Shown here one piece after another: positions 21,673 to 30,316 of a stretch of DNA of 64,000 bases. The translations under genes and the position numbers were made by a program. The stretch lies in the NCBI RefSeq assembly GCF_005503445.1, contig NZ_SCOH01000010.1, positions 1-64,000 on the forward strand, written 5' to 3'. This DNA comes from Chitinivorax sp. B (GTDB lineage Bacteria; Pseudomonadota; Gammaproteobacteria; Burkholderiales; SCOH01). The notes under the pieces are model-generated. The model worked only from the letters and a program-made list of their open reading frames with translations. It did not search any database and was not told the origin of the DNA. Position 1 is the stretch's first letter. Each line of letters begins with the position of its first letter.

Positions 21673-21708
21673 ATCCTATGCCGCACCGCAACATACGTGC
21701 GGTAGGAT
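21673..21708. other. Hairpin upstream of the Bcr/CflA exporter gene
   Basis: ATCCTATGCCGCAC at 21673-21686 pairs with GTGCGGTAGGAT at 21697-21708, leaving a two-base bulge and a 10-base loop. It ends 36 bp before the exporter start codon, so it could be an operator or a leader RNA structure. It is not followed by a T run. Confidence 0.35.
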
Positions 21709-21744
21709 AGTGCCTTTGTACCTGATTTCGCAGAAAGCTGGATT

Positions 21745-22941
21745 GTGCACCCTTCTCATACTTGGCTCATCGTCATCCTAGGTTCGTTGATCGCCTTCGC
21801 CCCCATGTCCGTTGATATGTATCTGCCCAGCTTTCCAATGCTGGCACGTGATCTACAGACAACCACAGCCAATGTGCAACTGACCTTGGCAACCTTCTTC
21901 ATCGGTCTCGCCGTCGGCCAAGCAATTTATGGGCCTCTGGCAGATCGTTTCGGTCGTAAGCCGCCGCTGTACGCAGGCCTTGCTCTGTATTGCATCGCGT
22001 CGATCGGCTGCGCACTGGCGCCCAACATTGAGGTCTTGATTGCCATGCGCTTGCTACAGGCCTTGGGTGGTTGTGCAGGTTTGGTTATTTCGCGAGCCAT
22101 GGTACGAGATCTGTTTGACCATCAAACTGCGGCACGCGTGTTCTCAAAATTAATGTTGGTGATGGGTGTCGCCCCCATTCTCGCCCCCTTGATCGGCGCC
22201 CAGATACTGGGCTGGGTGGGATGGCGCGGTATCTTCTGGTGCCTGACCACGTTTGGTTTGGCCTGCCTGATCGCATCTCGATGGCTACCCGATAGCCGCA
22301 TTGCGGACCCGAACGCCCGCTTGGCGTTAGGCCCTGTGATACGTGGATACACCACATTGCTGAACGACCGTAGCTTCATCGGACCAGCACTGGCGAGCAG
22401 CCTGGCGCAAAGCGGAATGTTTGCCTATATCACGGGTTCGCCTTTTGTATTCATCGAGCTTTACCACATTCCTGCGGAATCCTACGGCTGGGTATTTGGT
22501 ACCAATGCACTAGGATTGATCATTGCCTCACAGCTCAACGCTCGCTTGCTTGGTCGTTTCAGTACTGAACAGTTATTGTCCTTTGCCTGCAACAGTACTG
22601 CCGTGCTTGGCGTGGCACTGGGCGCAGCAGCAGCACTACAGCTGGGCGGGCTGATCGGCATTTTGCTACCCTTGTTCGGTTATGTTGCCAGCCTGGGCTT
22701 CATTGGACCGAACGCCACCGCAATCGCACTCAAGCATCAAGCCCATCGTGCCGGTGCAGCATCCGCATTGCTGGGAACTGTTCAGTTTGGCATCGCAACG
22801 GTAGCGGGTGGCGCAGTCGGCTTGTTCCATGACGGCACAGCACGAACTATGGCTTTTACCATTGCCGTATGCGGGGTGTTATCTGCATTGTGTCATTGGG
22901 TCAGCCAACCACCGAAAGCGCAAGATCGCACGGAGAGGTAA
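21745..22941 (+). CDS. MFS drug exporter, Bcr/CflA family
   Basis: This 398-residue inner-membrane transporter has about 12 hydrophobic helices. The Bcr/CflA signature MSVDMYLPSFPMLARDLQ is in helix 1, and the MFS loop motif GPLADRFGRKPPLYAGL lies between helices 2 and 3. The helix-4/5 segment with RDLFDHQTAARVFSKLMLVMG is also typical. Family members export bicyclomycin, chloramphenicol, sulfonamides or small metabolites by proton antiport; the substrate here is unknown. The start is a GTG at 21745 with a weak AAAG site upstream. Confidence 0.85.
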   Translation: MHPSHTWLIVILGSLIAFAPMSVDMYLPSFPMLARDLQTTTANVQLTLATFFIGLAVGQAIYGPLADRFGRKPPLYAGLALYCIASIGCALAPNIEVLIAMRLLQALGGCAGLVISRAMVRDLFDHQTAARVFSKLMLVMGVAPILAPLIGAQILGWVGWRGIFWCLTTFGLACLIASRWLPDSRIADPNARLALGPVIRGYTTLLNDRSFIGPALASSLAQSGMFAYITGSPFVFIELYHIPAESYGWVFGTNALGLIIASQLNARLLGRFSTEQLLSFACNSTAVLGVALGAAAALQLGGLIGILLPLFGYVASLGFIGPNATAIALKHQAHRAGAASALLGTVQFGIATVAGGAVGLFHDGTARTMAFTIAVCGVLSALCHWVSQPPKAQDRTER

Positions 22942-22977
22942 CAAGCCTGTTGACATGCACACCGTACCGGGAACCGG

Positions 22978-23012
22978 TTGATATGCAATTGCCGTTTGCG
23001 CTGGCATATCAA
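22978..23012. other. Inverted repeat in a non-coding interval
   Basis: TTGATATGC and its exact complement GCATATCAA flank a 17-base loop. The interval from 22942 to 23329, between the exporter and a solute-binding-protein gene, has no gene that I can support. The element may terminate the exporter transcript or control the next gene. Confidence 0.35.
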
Positions 23013-23329
23013 TCCATTCCCGGATCAGCTTGTTTCCGGAGAAATAACCCTTTTAATCAGTCAAACATCGTAGTAGTCAACGGCCATAGCAAGACTGAGG
23101 TGGCCAGAGCACAAAGGTTGCCTTGCCTGGCAATCACGCATTACCAAATCAATATTTCCAGACACAGCACAACTATACTGATAACAGAACAGCCGTTGCC
23201 CGACAGGAAACATGCCACTCAGGCCAACTACCGGTCTACGCAAGCTGAAATCGATGCTCAGGGTTGACGGACCATGGCCAATGCCATCTACAACCCGACG
23301 TTTCAAGCCATGGATTTTGTGAGGATATG

Positions 23330-24121
23330 ATGATTACCCTCCTTCGAATTGCCATTCTGCTATTGGCCATGGTAGTGCCCTCTGCCTGGGGCCAGTTTGT
23401 CGAACTCCATGTCGGATATGAAGACAAGGATAATTACGATCACACGGGTACAGGTGCGGTAGTGCCCGAACACCCTGGTGTCATGGTCGAACTGGTTCGC
23501 ATGTTGCCCAGCAAGCTCACGAATCTCCGCGTCGTCTTTTCCAGAAAGCCCTGGGCACGATGCCTGGCAGAGCTGGAGGTGGGGGCCGTTGACGGTATTT
23601 TCTCCAGCAGTTTCAAGCTTGACCGTATGAAAATCGGTGTTTACCCAATGCGAGATGGCAAGGACGATCCTCGCTTCCGTATCGACACCAAGACCTACAG
23701 TCTGTACAAGCTTGTCAACTCGCCACTGCACTGGGATGGCAACAACTTTGCCAATCTATCCCAAGGGTTGATCGCCCTACGCGGTTATGCGATTGTCGAC
23801 GATTTGAAAAAAATGGGTATTACTGTCAATGAGGTCAACAATGCAGAGGATGCCTTCAGAATGCTGCTGGCAGGTAGAGCAGATGGTTTTGCACACCTGA
23901 CCGACTTTGGCGACTATTCACTGAGAATGAACGGCGAGTTCGATAACATTATGAAGATTACCCCGCCCATCATTACACGGGACTATTACCTGCAAATCAG
24001 TCACCAATTTCATGCCAAGCATCCACAACTCGTTCCCAAAATATGGCAAGCCTTGGCAGAAATCCGCCAGGCAGAGTCAGAGCGCCTAGTGTCGAAATAC
24101 TTGAAGTTATATTCTCAATAG
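23330..24121 (+). CDS. Periplasmic solute-binding-like protein (SBP family 3), orphan
   Basis: The product has 263 residues: a Sec signal peptide (LLRIAILLLAMVVPSAWG) and then a type II periplasmic-binding fold. The early part reads HVGYEDKDNYDHTG and GVMVELVRML, the middle RKPWARCLAELEVGAVDGIFSSS, and the end has RADGFAHLTDFGDYS. Such proteins bind amino acids or similar ligands. No ABC permease or ATPase lies nearby, as is common for the many stand-alone members in betaproteobacteria whose role is unknown. Tandem ATGs at 23327 and 23330 follow GAGGAT; the second has better spacing. Confidence 0.7.
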   Translation: MITLLRIAILLLAMVVPSAWGQFVELHVGYEDKDNYDHTGTGAVVPEHPGVMVELVRMLPSKLTNLRVVFSRKPWARCLAELEVGAVDGIFSSSFKLDRMKIGVYPMRDGKDDPRFRIDTKTYSLYKLVNSPLHWDGNNFANLSQGLIALRGYAIVDDLKKMGITVNEVNNAEDAFRMLLAGRADGFAHLTDFGDYSLRMNGEFDNIMKITPPIITRDYYLQISHQFHAKHPQLVPKIWQALAEIRQAESERLVSKYLKLYSQ

Positions 24122-24328
24122 CCGAAGGCTAATTGAGGGGAAGGCAATATACCGTTGCCTTGATTGGTCTTCCCGCCTTGGCCTGCGCCCCGCCAGACTG
24201 CTGGCAACATCTCTCATTCATCCTGATACCGCTACATCAAGCCCATAACGCTTGGTACACACCGTGCTGACTGCAAATTCTCGTTTCAGGACACTTGGTT
24301 ATTTTATTGATCGGTGATCGCATATATT

Positions 24329-24347
24329 GTTATTGAGAACGGTTCTT
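24329..24347 (+). promoter_or_regulatory. Candidate Fur box upstream of tonB-exbB-exbD
   Basis: The 19 bases GTTATTGAGAACGGTTCTT match the consensus Fur box at about 11 of 19 positions and are centred on a near-palindrome (GAGAACGGTTCTT). They lie 14 bp before the tonB start, a position expected for repression by iron-loaded Fur. Confidence 0.5.
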
Positions 24348-24361
24348 GTTATATTATAAGA

Positions 24362-25033
24362 ATGAATCGCAATCCAAATCTCGTTCCTGGCAGCATGGCC
24401 ATCGCCCTGCATGTGGCGGTGATCGGCGCACTTGTAATAGCCCGTCCGGCGGCAGATCGCCCGCCCCGGTTGGATTATGTGGAAATGATCAACACAGCGG
24501 TCCTGGCACCAGACCAACCGCCAGCGCCGCGACCACCGGCGCCCAAGGTTGAGCCAACGCCCGTCAAACCACAACCAGTAAAGCAGGTGGCTCAACATCG
24601 GCCGGTCGCGCCCACGGTGTCAGCCCAGCCCGATGCACCAACAATCCATAGCCCTGCAGAACCAGTTCGCGATACTTCGTCAGCACCGGTTCAAGTTGCC
24701 AGCAGTGCGCCACCAGCTCAAATCGAGCGCCCTGCCCCCCCGATTGAAACACAACCTGTATTCTCTGCTGCATATCTGTCCAACCCCAAGCCAGTCTACC
24801 CGCCGCTATCGATGGAGCTGCAGGAGCAAGGCACCGTGATGGTACGCGCACAGGTTAGTGAAAAAGGATTGCCAATCGTCGTTGAAGTCAGTAGTAGCTC
24901 CGGTTTCCCGAGATTGGATCGAGCCGCACTCGAAGCCGTCAAGCGCTGGCGATTTGTACCCGCCAAACGCGGTGATGATCCAATTGTCGGCAGTGTCATC
25001 ATTCCGCTCAATTTCAATCTGTTACAAGCATAA
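24362..25033 (+). CDS. tonB: TonB energy transducer of the iron island
   Basis: The 223-residue protein has one N-terminal membrane anchor (about residues 12-30, MAIALHVAVIGALVIA). A long Pro/Lys/Val-rich spacer follows, with XPXPKP-like repeats that span the periplasm. The C-terminal TonB domain reads NPKPVYPPLSMELQEQGTVM, then SSGFPRLDRAALEAVKRWRFVPAKR. It couples the ExbB-ExbD motor to outer-membrane receptors. exbB starts 12 bases downstream and the receptor gene follows exbD, so this TonB very likely energises that receptor. The start at 24362 lacks a good ribosome-binding site; 24395 is a possible alternative. Confidence 0.88.
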   Translation: MNRNPNLVPGSMAIALHVAVIGALVIARPAADRPPRLDYVEMINTAVLAPDQPPAPRPPAPKVEPTPVKPQPVKQVAQHRPVAPTVSAQPDAPTIHSPAEPVRDTSSAPVQVASSAPPAQIERPAPPIETQPVFSAAYLSNPKPVYPPLSMELQEQGTVMVRAQVSEKGLPIVVEVSSSSGFPRLDRAALEAVKRWRFVPAKRGDDPIVGSVIIPLNFNLLQA

Positions 25034-25045
25034 AGGCTGTTTCAC

Positions 25046-25717
25046 ATGGATTTGTCCCTGGTTTTCAAACAGGGTGATGGTGTTCTCATCACAGTATTTT
25101 TGATGTTGCTGGTCATGTCGGTCATCAGTTGGTGCCTGATTCTGGCAAGGGGTGCATTGTTGTGGCGTATCCGTCGGGCCAATCGTGAAGTACAGCAGCG
25201 ATTCTGGCAGGCAGATAGCTGGCAGGCTGCCAATCAGTTGATTGAACAGTCGTCTTCCCCATTGGCTGCATTGGCCCGGGCCGCACATGATGGGTTGGCT
25301 CATCACCGCAAACATGCCGGCCAGTCGCTTGGCAAAGCGGTCACGCTGGATGACTATCTGGTACGCACCTTGCGCAATCAACTGGCGCAACAAAATGGTC
25401 GGCTCGAACGTGGCTTGACCTGGTTGGCCACAGTGGGTTCCACCGCACCATTCATCGGCCTGTTCGGTACGGTTTGGGGAATCTATCACGCACTGGTAGG
25501 TATTGCTTCTGCGGGTCAAGCTTCGATTGGCACCGTGGCAGGCCCCATTGGCGAAGCACTGGTCGCGACAGCAGCCGGTCTGGCTGCAGCAATCCCCGCA
25601 GTGGTGGCTTACAACACGTTTGTTCGTTTGAACCGGGTATTGGCACAAGAGATGGATGGCTTTGCACATGATCTGCATGCTCACCTGCTGACGGAGACCC
25701 ATGATGGCGTTCGGTAG
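25046..25717 (+). CDS. exbB: Biopolymer transport protein ExbB (MotA/TolQ/ExbB family)
   Basis: This 223-residue inner-membrane protein has three hydrophobic segments: near 10-35, 120-145 and 165-190. The family core reads GLTWLATVGSTAPFIGLFGT, then VWGIYHALVGI, then GPIGEALVATAAGLAAAIPAV. It forms the proton-conducting pentamer with ExbD. It sits between tonB and exbD, and its last 17 bases overlap exbD, so the complex subunits are translationally coupled. AAAGG lies about 9 bases before the ATG. Confidence 0.93.
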   Translation: MDLSLVFKQGDGVLITVFLMLLVMSVISWCLILARGALLWRIRRANREVQQRFWQADSWQAANQLIEQSSSPLAALARAAHDGLAHHRKHAGQSLGKAVTLDDYLVRTLRNQLAQQNGRLERGLTWLATVGSTAPFIGLFGTVWGIYHALVGIASAGQASIGTVAGPIGEALVATAAGLAAAIPAVVAYNTFVRLNRVLAQEMDGFAHDLHAHLLTETHDGVR

Positions 25718-26120
25718 TTTCGACCGGGGCGATGCGGCCCCAATGGCGGAGATCAATACCACCCCTTTGGTGGATGTGATGCTCGTGCTGCTGGTGGTCT
25801 TCATCATCACCGCCCCGATGCTGACCAACGCCATCAATGTCCAGCTTCCCAAGGCCAGCGCTGCCGATCACAAGGACACACCTGAGGCGATCCGGTTGGC
25901 AGTGGACGCCAATGGCAAATACTTCTGGAATGATCAACCGGTTGAAGCAGCTCAACTGGCCCCGCGCTTTGCCGCTGCAGTTGCCAGCAATCCGAAGATT
26001 GAGCTGCACATGCGGGCCGACGAAAACGCCCGTTACGATGCCGTTGCCAAAGCCATGGCAGCAGCCCAACAGCATGGTGTCGGCAAGATCGGTTTTGTTA
26101 CCGAAGCACCGGTCAATTAA
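25701..26120 (+). CDS. exbD: Biopolymer transport protein ExbD
   Basis: This is a 139-residue single-pass inner-membrane protein. The N-terminal segment APMAEINTTPLVDVMLVLL carries the conserved membrane aspartate (in PLVDVM) needed for proton-driven work. A periplasmic ExbD/TolR domain follows. It works with ExbB and TonB. The start is at one of two tandem ATGs (25701 or 25704) after GGAG, overlapping the end of exbB. Confidence 0.93.
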   Translation: MMAFGSFDRGDAAPMAEINTTPLVDVMLVLLVVFIITAPMLTNAINVQLPKASAADHKDTPEAIRLAVDANGKYFWNDQPVEAAQLAPRFAAAVASNPKIELHMRADENARYDAVAKAMAAAQQHGVGKIGFVTEAPVN

Positions 26121-26141
26121 GTCTGATACGCCATTGAATAC

Positions 26142-26163
26142 CTGCCGGTGACTCTGCCGGCAG
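26142..26163 (+). terminator. Possible terminator or processing hairpin after exbD
   Basis: A 7-bp GC-rich stem CTGCCGG / CCGGCAG lies 21 bp after the exbD stop. The following sequence (ATTGCTTTCCTG) is only moderately T-rich, so read-through into the receptor gene is possible. Confidence 0.4.
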
Positions 26164-26275
26164 ATTGCTTTCCTGTCTTACTGTCGAAGTTGAACATATC
26201 ACTGGTTGATCCGCCTGTTCATCCAATCAACCAGTCGAAATAAGCAGATTGACCACATAACATAATGAGATACGC

Positions 26276-28456
26276 ATGAGAGAAATACACAAAAAGCATT
26301 CTGCTGTCCGCCATATGGCCAAGTTGCCATTAGGTGCCACCTTGGCCGGCCTGATCGTCACGGCACCTGCATTCGCAGAAACCTCTCAGCCTAAAGACAC
26401 GGTATTGGCACCTGTCAATGTCGATGCCAAGCTGGCGGATCCGGCAGCACCTTCGGACAAATCCTACAACAAAGCCACCACAACCGTGGGCAAAATGCCA
26501 ACGGCCAAACGCGACATACCGCAAAGTGAAACCACCATTACCCAGAGACTGATTGCCGATCAGGGTGATGCCACGCTGAAGGAAGCAATGCGTAACGTGC
26601 CTGGTTTGACTTTCAATGCAGGCGAAGGTGGCCGTACTGGCGACAACATCACACTACGCGGCTTTTCGGCAGCAACCGACATTTACCTGGATGGTGTTCG
26701 CGACATTGGCCAATACAATCGTGACCTGTTCGATGTAGATCGTGTCGAAGCACTATTCGGCCCCTCCTCGATGCTGTTCGGCAAAGGCTCGACAGGTGGC
26801 TTGGTCAATCAGGTAAGCAAGCACCCGTTTGCCGGTAATCGCACCGAGGTTTCCGGAACTGTCGGCACCAACCGCTACCAACGCGCAACCATTGATGCCA
26901 ACAAAATGGTGGGTAATGCATCCGCCTTGCGTGTGAATGCCATGGTTCAAAAAGCCGATGGCGACCGTGACGGCACCGAGCAGAACCGTTGGGGTATTGC
27001 GCCTTCACTGCGTCTAGGTATTGGTGAGCCCACCGAGCTGATTCTTTCCTATTACCATCTGACCGAAGACAACGTGCCCGATTACGGCGTGCCTTATTAC
27101 CAAGGGCAGCCGATCGATGTCCCGCTCAGCCGTTTCTATGGCCTGGCCAACTGGGACTACGAAAAGAACAAGGCTGACATTGGCACAGCCATCGTCCAGC
27201 ACAAGCTCACATCAGCCGTTACCTTGCGCAATACCCTGCGCTATGGCAAATACCATCGCGATGTCTGGCCGACCGCACCTCGCCTCAATTTGGCCAGCAC
27301 AGGCGGTGTACTGACTGACAACACTGTAATCAACCGCAATCGCCCTGGCCGTGAAGGTACCGAGAAAATTCTGTCGAACCAGTTTGACGTGACTGCAGAG
27401 TTTCGCACTGGCGACATCAAGCACCAGGTACTGGCCGGCCTGGATTACACCAGCGAAAAATCCACCACCTATCGCTGGAGCCAGAAAGGCGGTGCCGCAC
27501 CAACCACGGTAGGTAACCCAGACCCTCTGCCAACCATCGATGCCCCGGAAAAGGTACCGGGTACCGATGTGAACTTCGATTCGAATGTCATCGGTATCTA
27601 CGCTCAAGACATGATTGAGCTGACCTACCAATGGAAAGTACTGGCAGGCTTACGTTGGGATCGTTTCAAGGGTGATTACACCACCAAAACATTTGATGTC
27701 GGCTCCAGCAGCTGGAGCAGCGTCCAGACTGCCCGTACCGACCGCATCGCCAGCTACCGTACCGGTGTGATCTACCAACCGAATGCACAGCAAAGCTATT
27801 ACGCCACTTTTGGCACTTCATTCAATCCATCCGGCGAAGCCTATGCACTGGACCCACGAGGCGCCAACACCCCGCCTGAAAAGAACCGCAACATTGAGAT
27901 CGGCAGCAAGTTCGACCTGCTGGATGGTGACCTGAGTCTGCGTGCCGCATTGTTCCGTATCGTGAAGACCCACGAACGCAACACCGACCCGTTGAAAACC
28001 GATGTCTATCTGCTTTCCGGTAAACGCCATACCGATGGTATCGAGCTGGGTGTTGCCGGCCGATTGACCGAAAAGTGGGAAGCATTTGGTAACGTCACCC
28101 TGATGAAGTCGAAGATCGACAACCATATTGACCCGGCCATCCAAGGCCGTGAAGCAGCCAACACCCCGCGTTACACCGTTGGCGGCTGGACCACTTACGC
28201 CCTGGGCGCTGGCTGGAAAGTCGGTGGTGGCTTCGATGCCAAAGGCAAACGCTACACCGGTACCAACAACACGACATCGCTGCCAGCTTACATTCGCTGG
28301 GATGCCATGCTGGCTTACGACCAACGCGATTACACCGTGCAGGTCAACGCCACCAACCTGACTGACAAAAAGTACTATGAAGGCCTGTATGGCGGTCATA
28401 CCACCACAGGCCCAGGCCGTGGTGTACAGTTGACCGGTACCTACCGCTTCAACTAA
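26276..28456 (+). CDS. TonB-dependent siderophore receptor (catecholate type, Fiu-like)
   Basis: The 726-residue outer-membrane receptor has a signal peptide ending APAFA. A TonB-box region follows (DTVLAPVNVDA), then a plug domain with KEAMRNVPGLTFNAGEGGRTGDNITLRGFSAA given in pieces. The plug continues with DIYLDGVRDIGQYNRDLFDVDRVE and the family motif GKGSTGGLVNQVSK. The rest is a 22-strand barrel ending in RGVQLTGTYRFN with a terminal aromatic-Asn. The closest relatives by pattern are Fiu-type catecholate receptors. Next to it are tonB-exbB-exbD and a PiuC-type dioxygenase, as in Pseudomonas piuA-piuC loci. The exact siderophore cannot be told from sequence. Confidence 0.9.
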   Translation: MREIHKKHSAVRHMAKLPLGATLAGLIVTAPAFAETSQPKDTVLAPVNVDAKLADPAAPSDKSYNKATTTVGKMPTAKRDIPQSETTITQRLIADQGDATLKEAMRNVPGLTFNAGEGGRTGDNITLRGFSAATDIYLDGVRDIGQYNRDLFDVDRVEALFGPSSMLFGKGSTGGLVNQVSKHPFAGNRTEVSGTVGTNRYQRATIDANKMVGNASALRVNAMVQKADGDRDGTEQNRWGIAPSLRLGIGEPTELILSYYHLTEDNVPDYGVPYYQGQPIDVPLSRFYGLANWDYEKNKADIGTAIVQHKLTSAVTLRNTLRYGKYHRDVWPTAPRLNLASTGGVLTDNTVINRNRPGREGTEKILSNQFDVTAEFRTGDIKHQVLAGLDYTSEKSTTYRWSQKGGAAPTTVGNPDPLPTIDAPEKVPGTDVNFDSNVIGIYAQDMIELTYQWKVLAGLRWDRFKGDYTTKTFDVGSSSWSSVQTARTDRIASYRTGVIYQPNAQQSYYATFGTSFNPSGEAYALDPRGANTPPEKNRNIEIGSKFDLLDGDLSLRAALFRIVKTHERNTDPLKTDVYLLSGKRHTDGIELGVAGRLTEKWEAFGNVTLMKSKIDNHIDPAIQGREAANTPRYTVGGWTTYALGAGWKVGGGFDAKGKRYTGTNNTTSLPAYIRWDAMLAYDQRDYTVQVNATNLTDKKYYEGLYGGHTTTGPGRGVQLTGTYRFN

Positions 28457-28492
28457 TACAATCGACCCGACTGCAAGCGGGTTGAATGTGCC

Positions 28493-28528
28493 AACCAAAG
28501 CCAACGTACCTGCGTTGGCTTTGGTTTT
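28493..28528 (+). terminator. Rho-independent terminator after the siderophore receptor
   Basis: The perfect 14-bp stem AACCAAAGCCAACG / CGTTGGCTTTGGTT with a 6-base loop lies 36 bp after the receptor stop and is followed by TT. Confidence 0.75.
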
Positions 28529-28592
28529 ACAATATATCAGCATTCTTGCGACACCTTTTCAGCCCCATCGCCCCTAATGACAGGACTCCCCC

Positions 28593-29273
28593 ATGTTGTT
28601 GCATGTCCCCAACGTTCTGGATACCGACACCGTTACACACTGCCGCCAGCGACTCACTCAAGGTGATTGGCGTGATGGCCGCATCACGGCTGGTAGCCAA
28701 TCAGCCCAGGTAAAACGCAATCAGCAGTTGCCCGATAACGACGCAGCAGCACTTGAGGTAGGCAAGATCATACTGACCGCACTGGAAAACAATGCCTTGT
28801 TCTTTTCGGCAGCACTACCCAAACGTATCTTCCCACCACTATTCAATCGTTATCAGGGTGGTATGGATTTCGGAAACCATGTCGACAATGCCGTCCGTAC
28901 CATTGCCAGCACCGGTGAACGCATCCGGACCGATCTGTCCTGCACGCTGTTTCTGGCGGAACCGAACGAGTACGAAGGTGGCGAACTGGTTATTGAAGAC
29001 ACCTATGGCTTGCACTCAGTCAAGCTACCCGCGGGCGACCTGATCCTTTATCCATCGACCAGCCTGCACCGGGTCGAACCTGTCACACAAGGTGCCCGAC
29101 TGGCTTCGTTCTTCTGGCTACAAAGCATGGTACGCAGCGATCAGCAACGCAGCATGCTGTTTGACCTGGATATGGCCATCATCAACCTGCGTAACCAGCT
29201 AGGAGATGCAGATGCGCTGATCAGCCTGACCTCGCACTATCACAACCTGCTGCGAATGTGGGCGGATATCTGA
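28593..29273 (+). CDS. Fe2+-dependent PKHD-type dioxygenase, PiuC/YbiX family
   Basis: This 226-residue 2-oxoglutarate/Fe(II) dioxygenase begins [10 protein letters not shown]. It has the iron ligands in [14 protein letters not shown] (His and Asp) and a distal His in [21 protein letters not shown], where the Arg binds the co-substrate. The family is typically encoded next to TonB-dependent siderophore receptors and is induced by low iron. Its substrate is not firmly established, but a role in processing imported siderophores or related antibiotics is suspected. It follows the receptor gene by 136 bp, separated by a terminator, so it probably has its own promoter. Confidence 0.9.
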   Translation: MLLHVPNVLDTDTVTHCRQRLTQGDWRDGRITAGSQSAQVKRNQQLPDNDAAALEVGKIILTALENNALFFSAALPKRIFPPLFNRYQGGMDFGNHVDNAVRTIASTGERIRTDLSCTLFLAEPNEYEGGELVIEDTYGLHSVKLPAGDLILYPSTSLHRVEPVTQGARLASFFWLQSMVRSDQQRSMLFDLDMAIINLRNQLGDADALISLTSHYHNLLRMWADI

Positions 29274-29686
29274 ACGGTTATGGCGAATCAAATCCGTGGC
29301 ACAAACCAGGTGCAATCAATTGATCTGGAATTCATTTCATGAAGAAGCGAAGCAGCTCGCCCCCTGCAGTGAACGATCGGCAAAACCAATGGATGGCTAA
29401 AGTCTGTCAGGAATCGACTTAAGCTGGCGGTGGGGTCAACCCGATTGGATGGTTGGCCTTGGTCAAACACGGACAAACGGTGACGAGAAATTGGCTGGCT
29501 TTTCGACCTCCACAAATGGTCGTTCGAAATGCTGGCAATCAACACTACGTATTGGCAGTGACCAGTGTCAAAAATCAGCGGCCAAGTTTTGTAGTACTTA
29601 CGAAAGCCAAACACGCGACATGGTGATCGGCGTGGGTTATATAAGTGTTACAAGAAGTCATAATTGAAGTGTGATGTGCCGCTCAT
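29274..29686. other. Non-coding or degraded interval
   Basis: No frame here has recognisable content or a ribosome-binding site. Short open frames exist on both strands (for example 29288-29614 minus) but resemble chance frames. The interval joins a gene remnant at 29690-30000. Confidence 0.35.
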
Positions 29687-30004
29687 TCATACCCTTGGAG
29701 CGTGTTCATCGACGTCCAATTCTTCGCTGTAGTTCAACCTTCGCAAAGCAATCGACGCCTCGGCAGTCCTGTTCTCAGCAATGATCTGTTGTTCCAAAGA
29801 GCGAATTTGCGAGCTAGCAAATGCCTTAACCTTTTCGCGCTCGTCCTCAAGCCAAGGCTCAAGCAAGGCCTTGCGTCGGGCATACAATTCCGCAAATCCA
29901 AACTCACTGGTAACGCTGTCTGACTCCAGCAATACATATTACGTCTTCTCGACTAATGGATTGTCGACGTCTCCCTACCGATCCAAGAAAAGCAGTCCTA
30001 ACCA
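29687..30004 (-). pseudogene. C-terminal remnant of an unidentified protein with in-frame stops
   Basis: The minus strand reads LLESDSVTSEFGFAELYARR, then KALLEPWLEDEREKVKAFAS, then SQIRSLEQQIIAENRTAEAS and IALRRLNYSEELDVDE. This has the composition of a real charged helical protein. Upstream in the same frame, DVDNPLVEKT is interrupted by TAA at 29939-29941, and another TAG lies before it near 29975. No start codon with a ribosome-binding site exists. It is best read as the decayed end of a longer coiled-coil-like protein that I cannot name. Confidence 0.45.
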
Positions 30005-30316
30005 GTAACAGCCTGAGTGTCCTCTTGGGGTAGAAAGCTACGATTCCAACAGGCTTCTCAATTCAGCCCTGACAGTCATGATTCGCGCTAACCACAGATC
30101 CGCGTAATCGACCCCATTGCACACACACTTTGACATGCCGCAATAGTTGTTAACACTTGTTAGGATGGGCAAACACTTGGTTTACGGTGTTTTCCTATAC
30201 TTGGCGAGATCGGATGGTTGCCAGGCTATACCAAACCATCTCAACCAAGGAATCAGCATGTGCCATCTGTTTTGTCCGTACCACGCATTCATGTTTGTAG
30301 AATGGACGAGTGTGCG
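30005..30316. other. Upstream region of the tolC-macAB operon
   Basis: No gene is visible. The region contains TTGACA at about 30131 and a TATACT hexamer near 30194 in an AT-rich setting, but no pair with standard spacing, so the operon promoter is not assigned. Confidence 0.3.

Noticed and set aside
25022-25852. 276-residue minus-strand open frame
   Set aside because: Antisense to exbB and exbD, and no recognisable content.
27818-28543. 241-residue minus-strand open frame
   Set aside because: Antisense to the receptor barrel; the valine-rich appearance comes from reverse-complemented Asn/Thr/Asp codons.
29288-29614. 108-residue minus-strand open frame after the PiuC-type gene
   Set aside because: No ribosome-binding site, no recognisable motif, and composition like random frames; left as non-coding.
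30130-30200. TTGACA and TATACT hexamers as the promoter of the tolC-macAB operon
   Set aside because: The two hexamers are about 58 bp apart, far beyond a standard spacer, and neither has a good partner.
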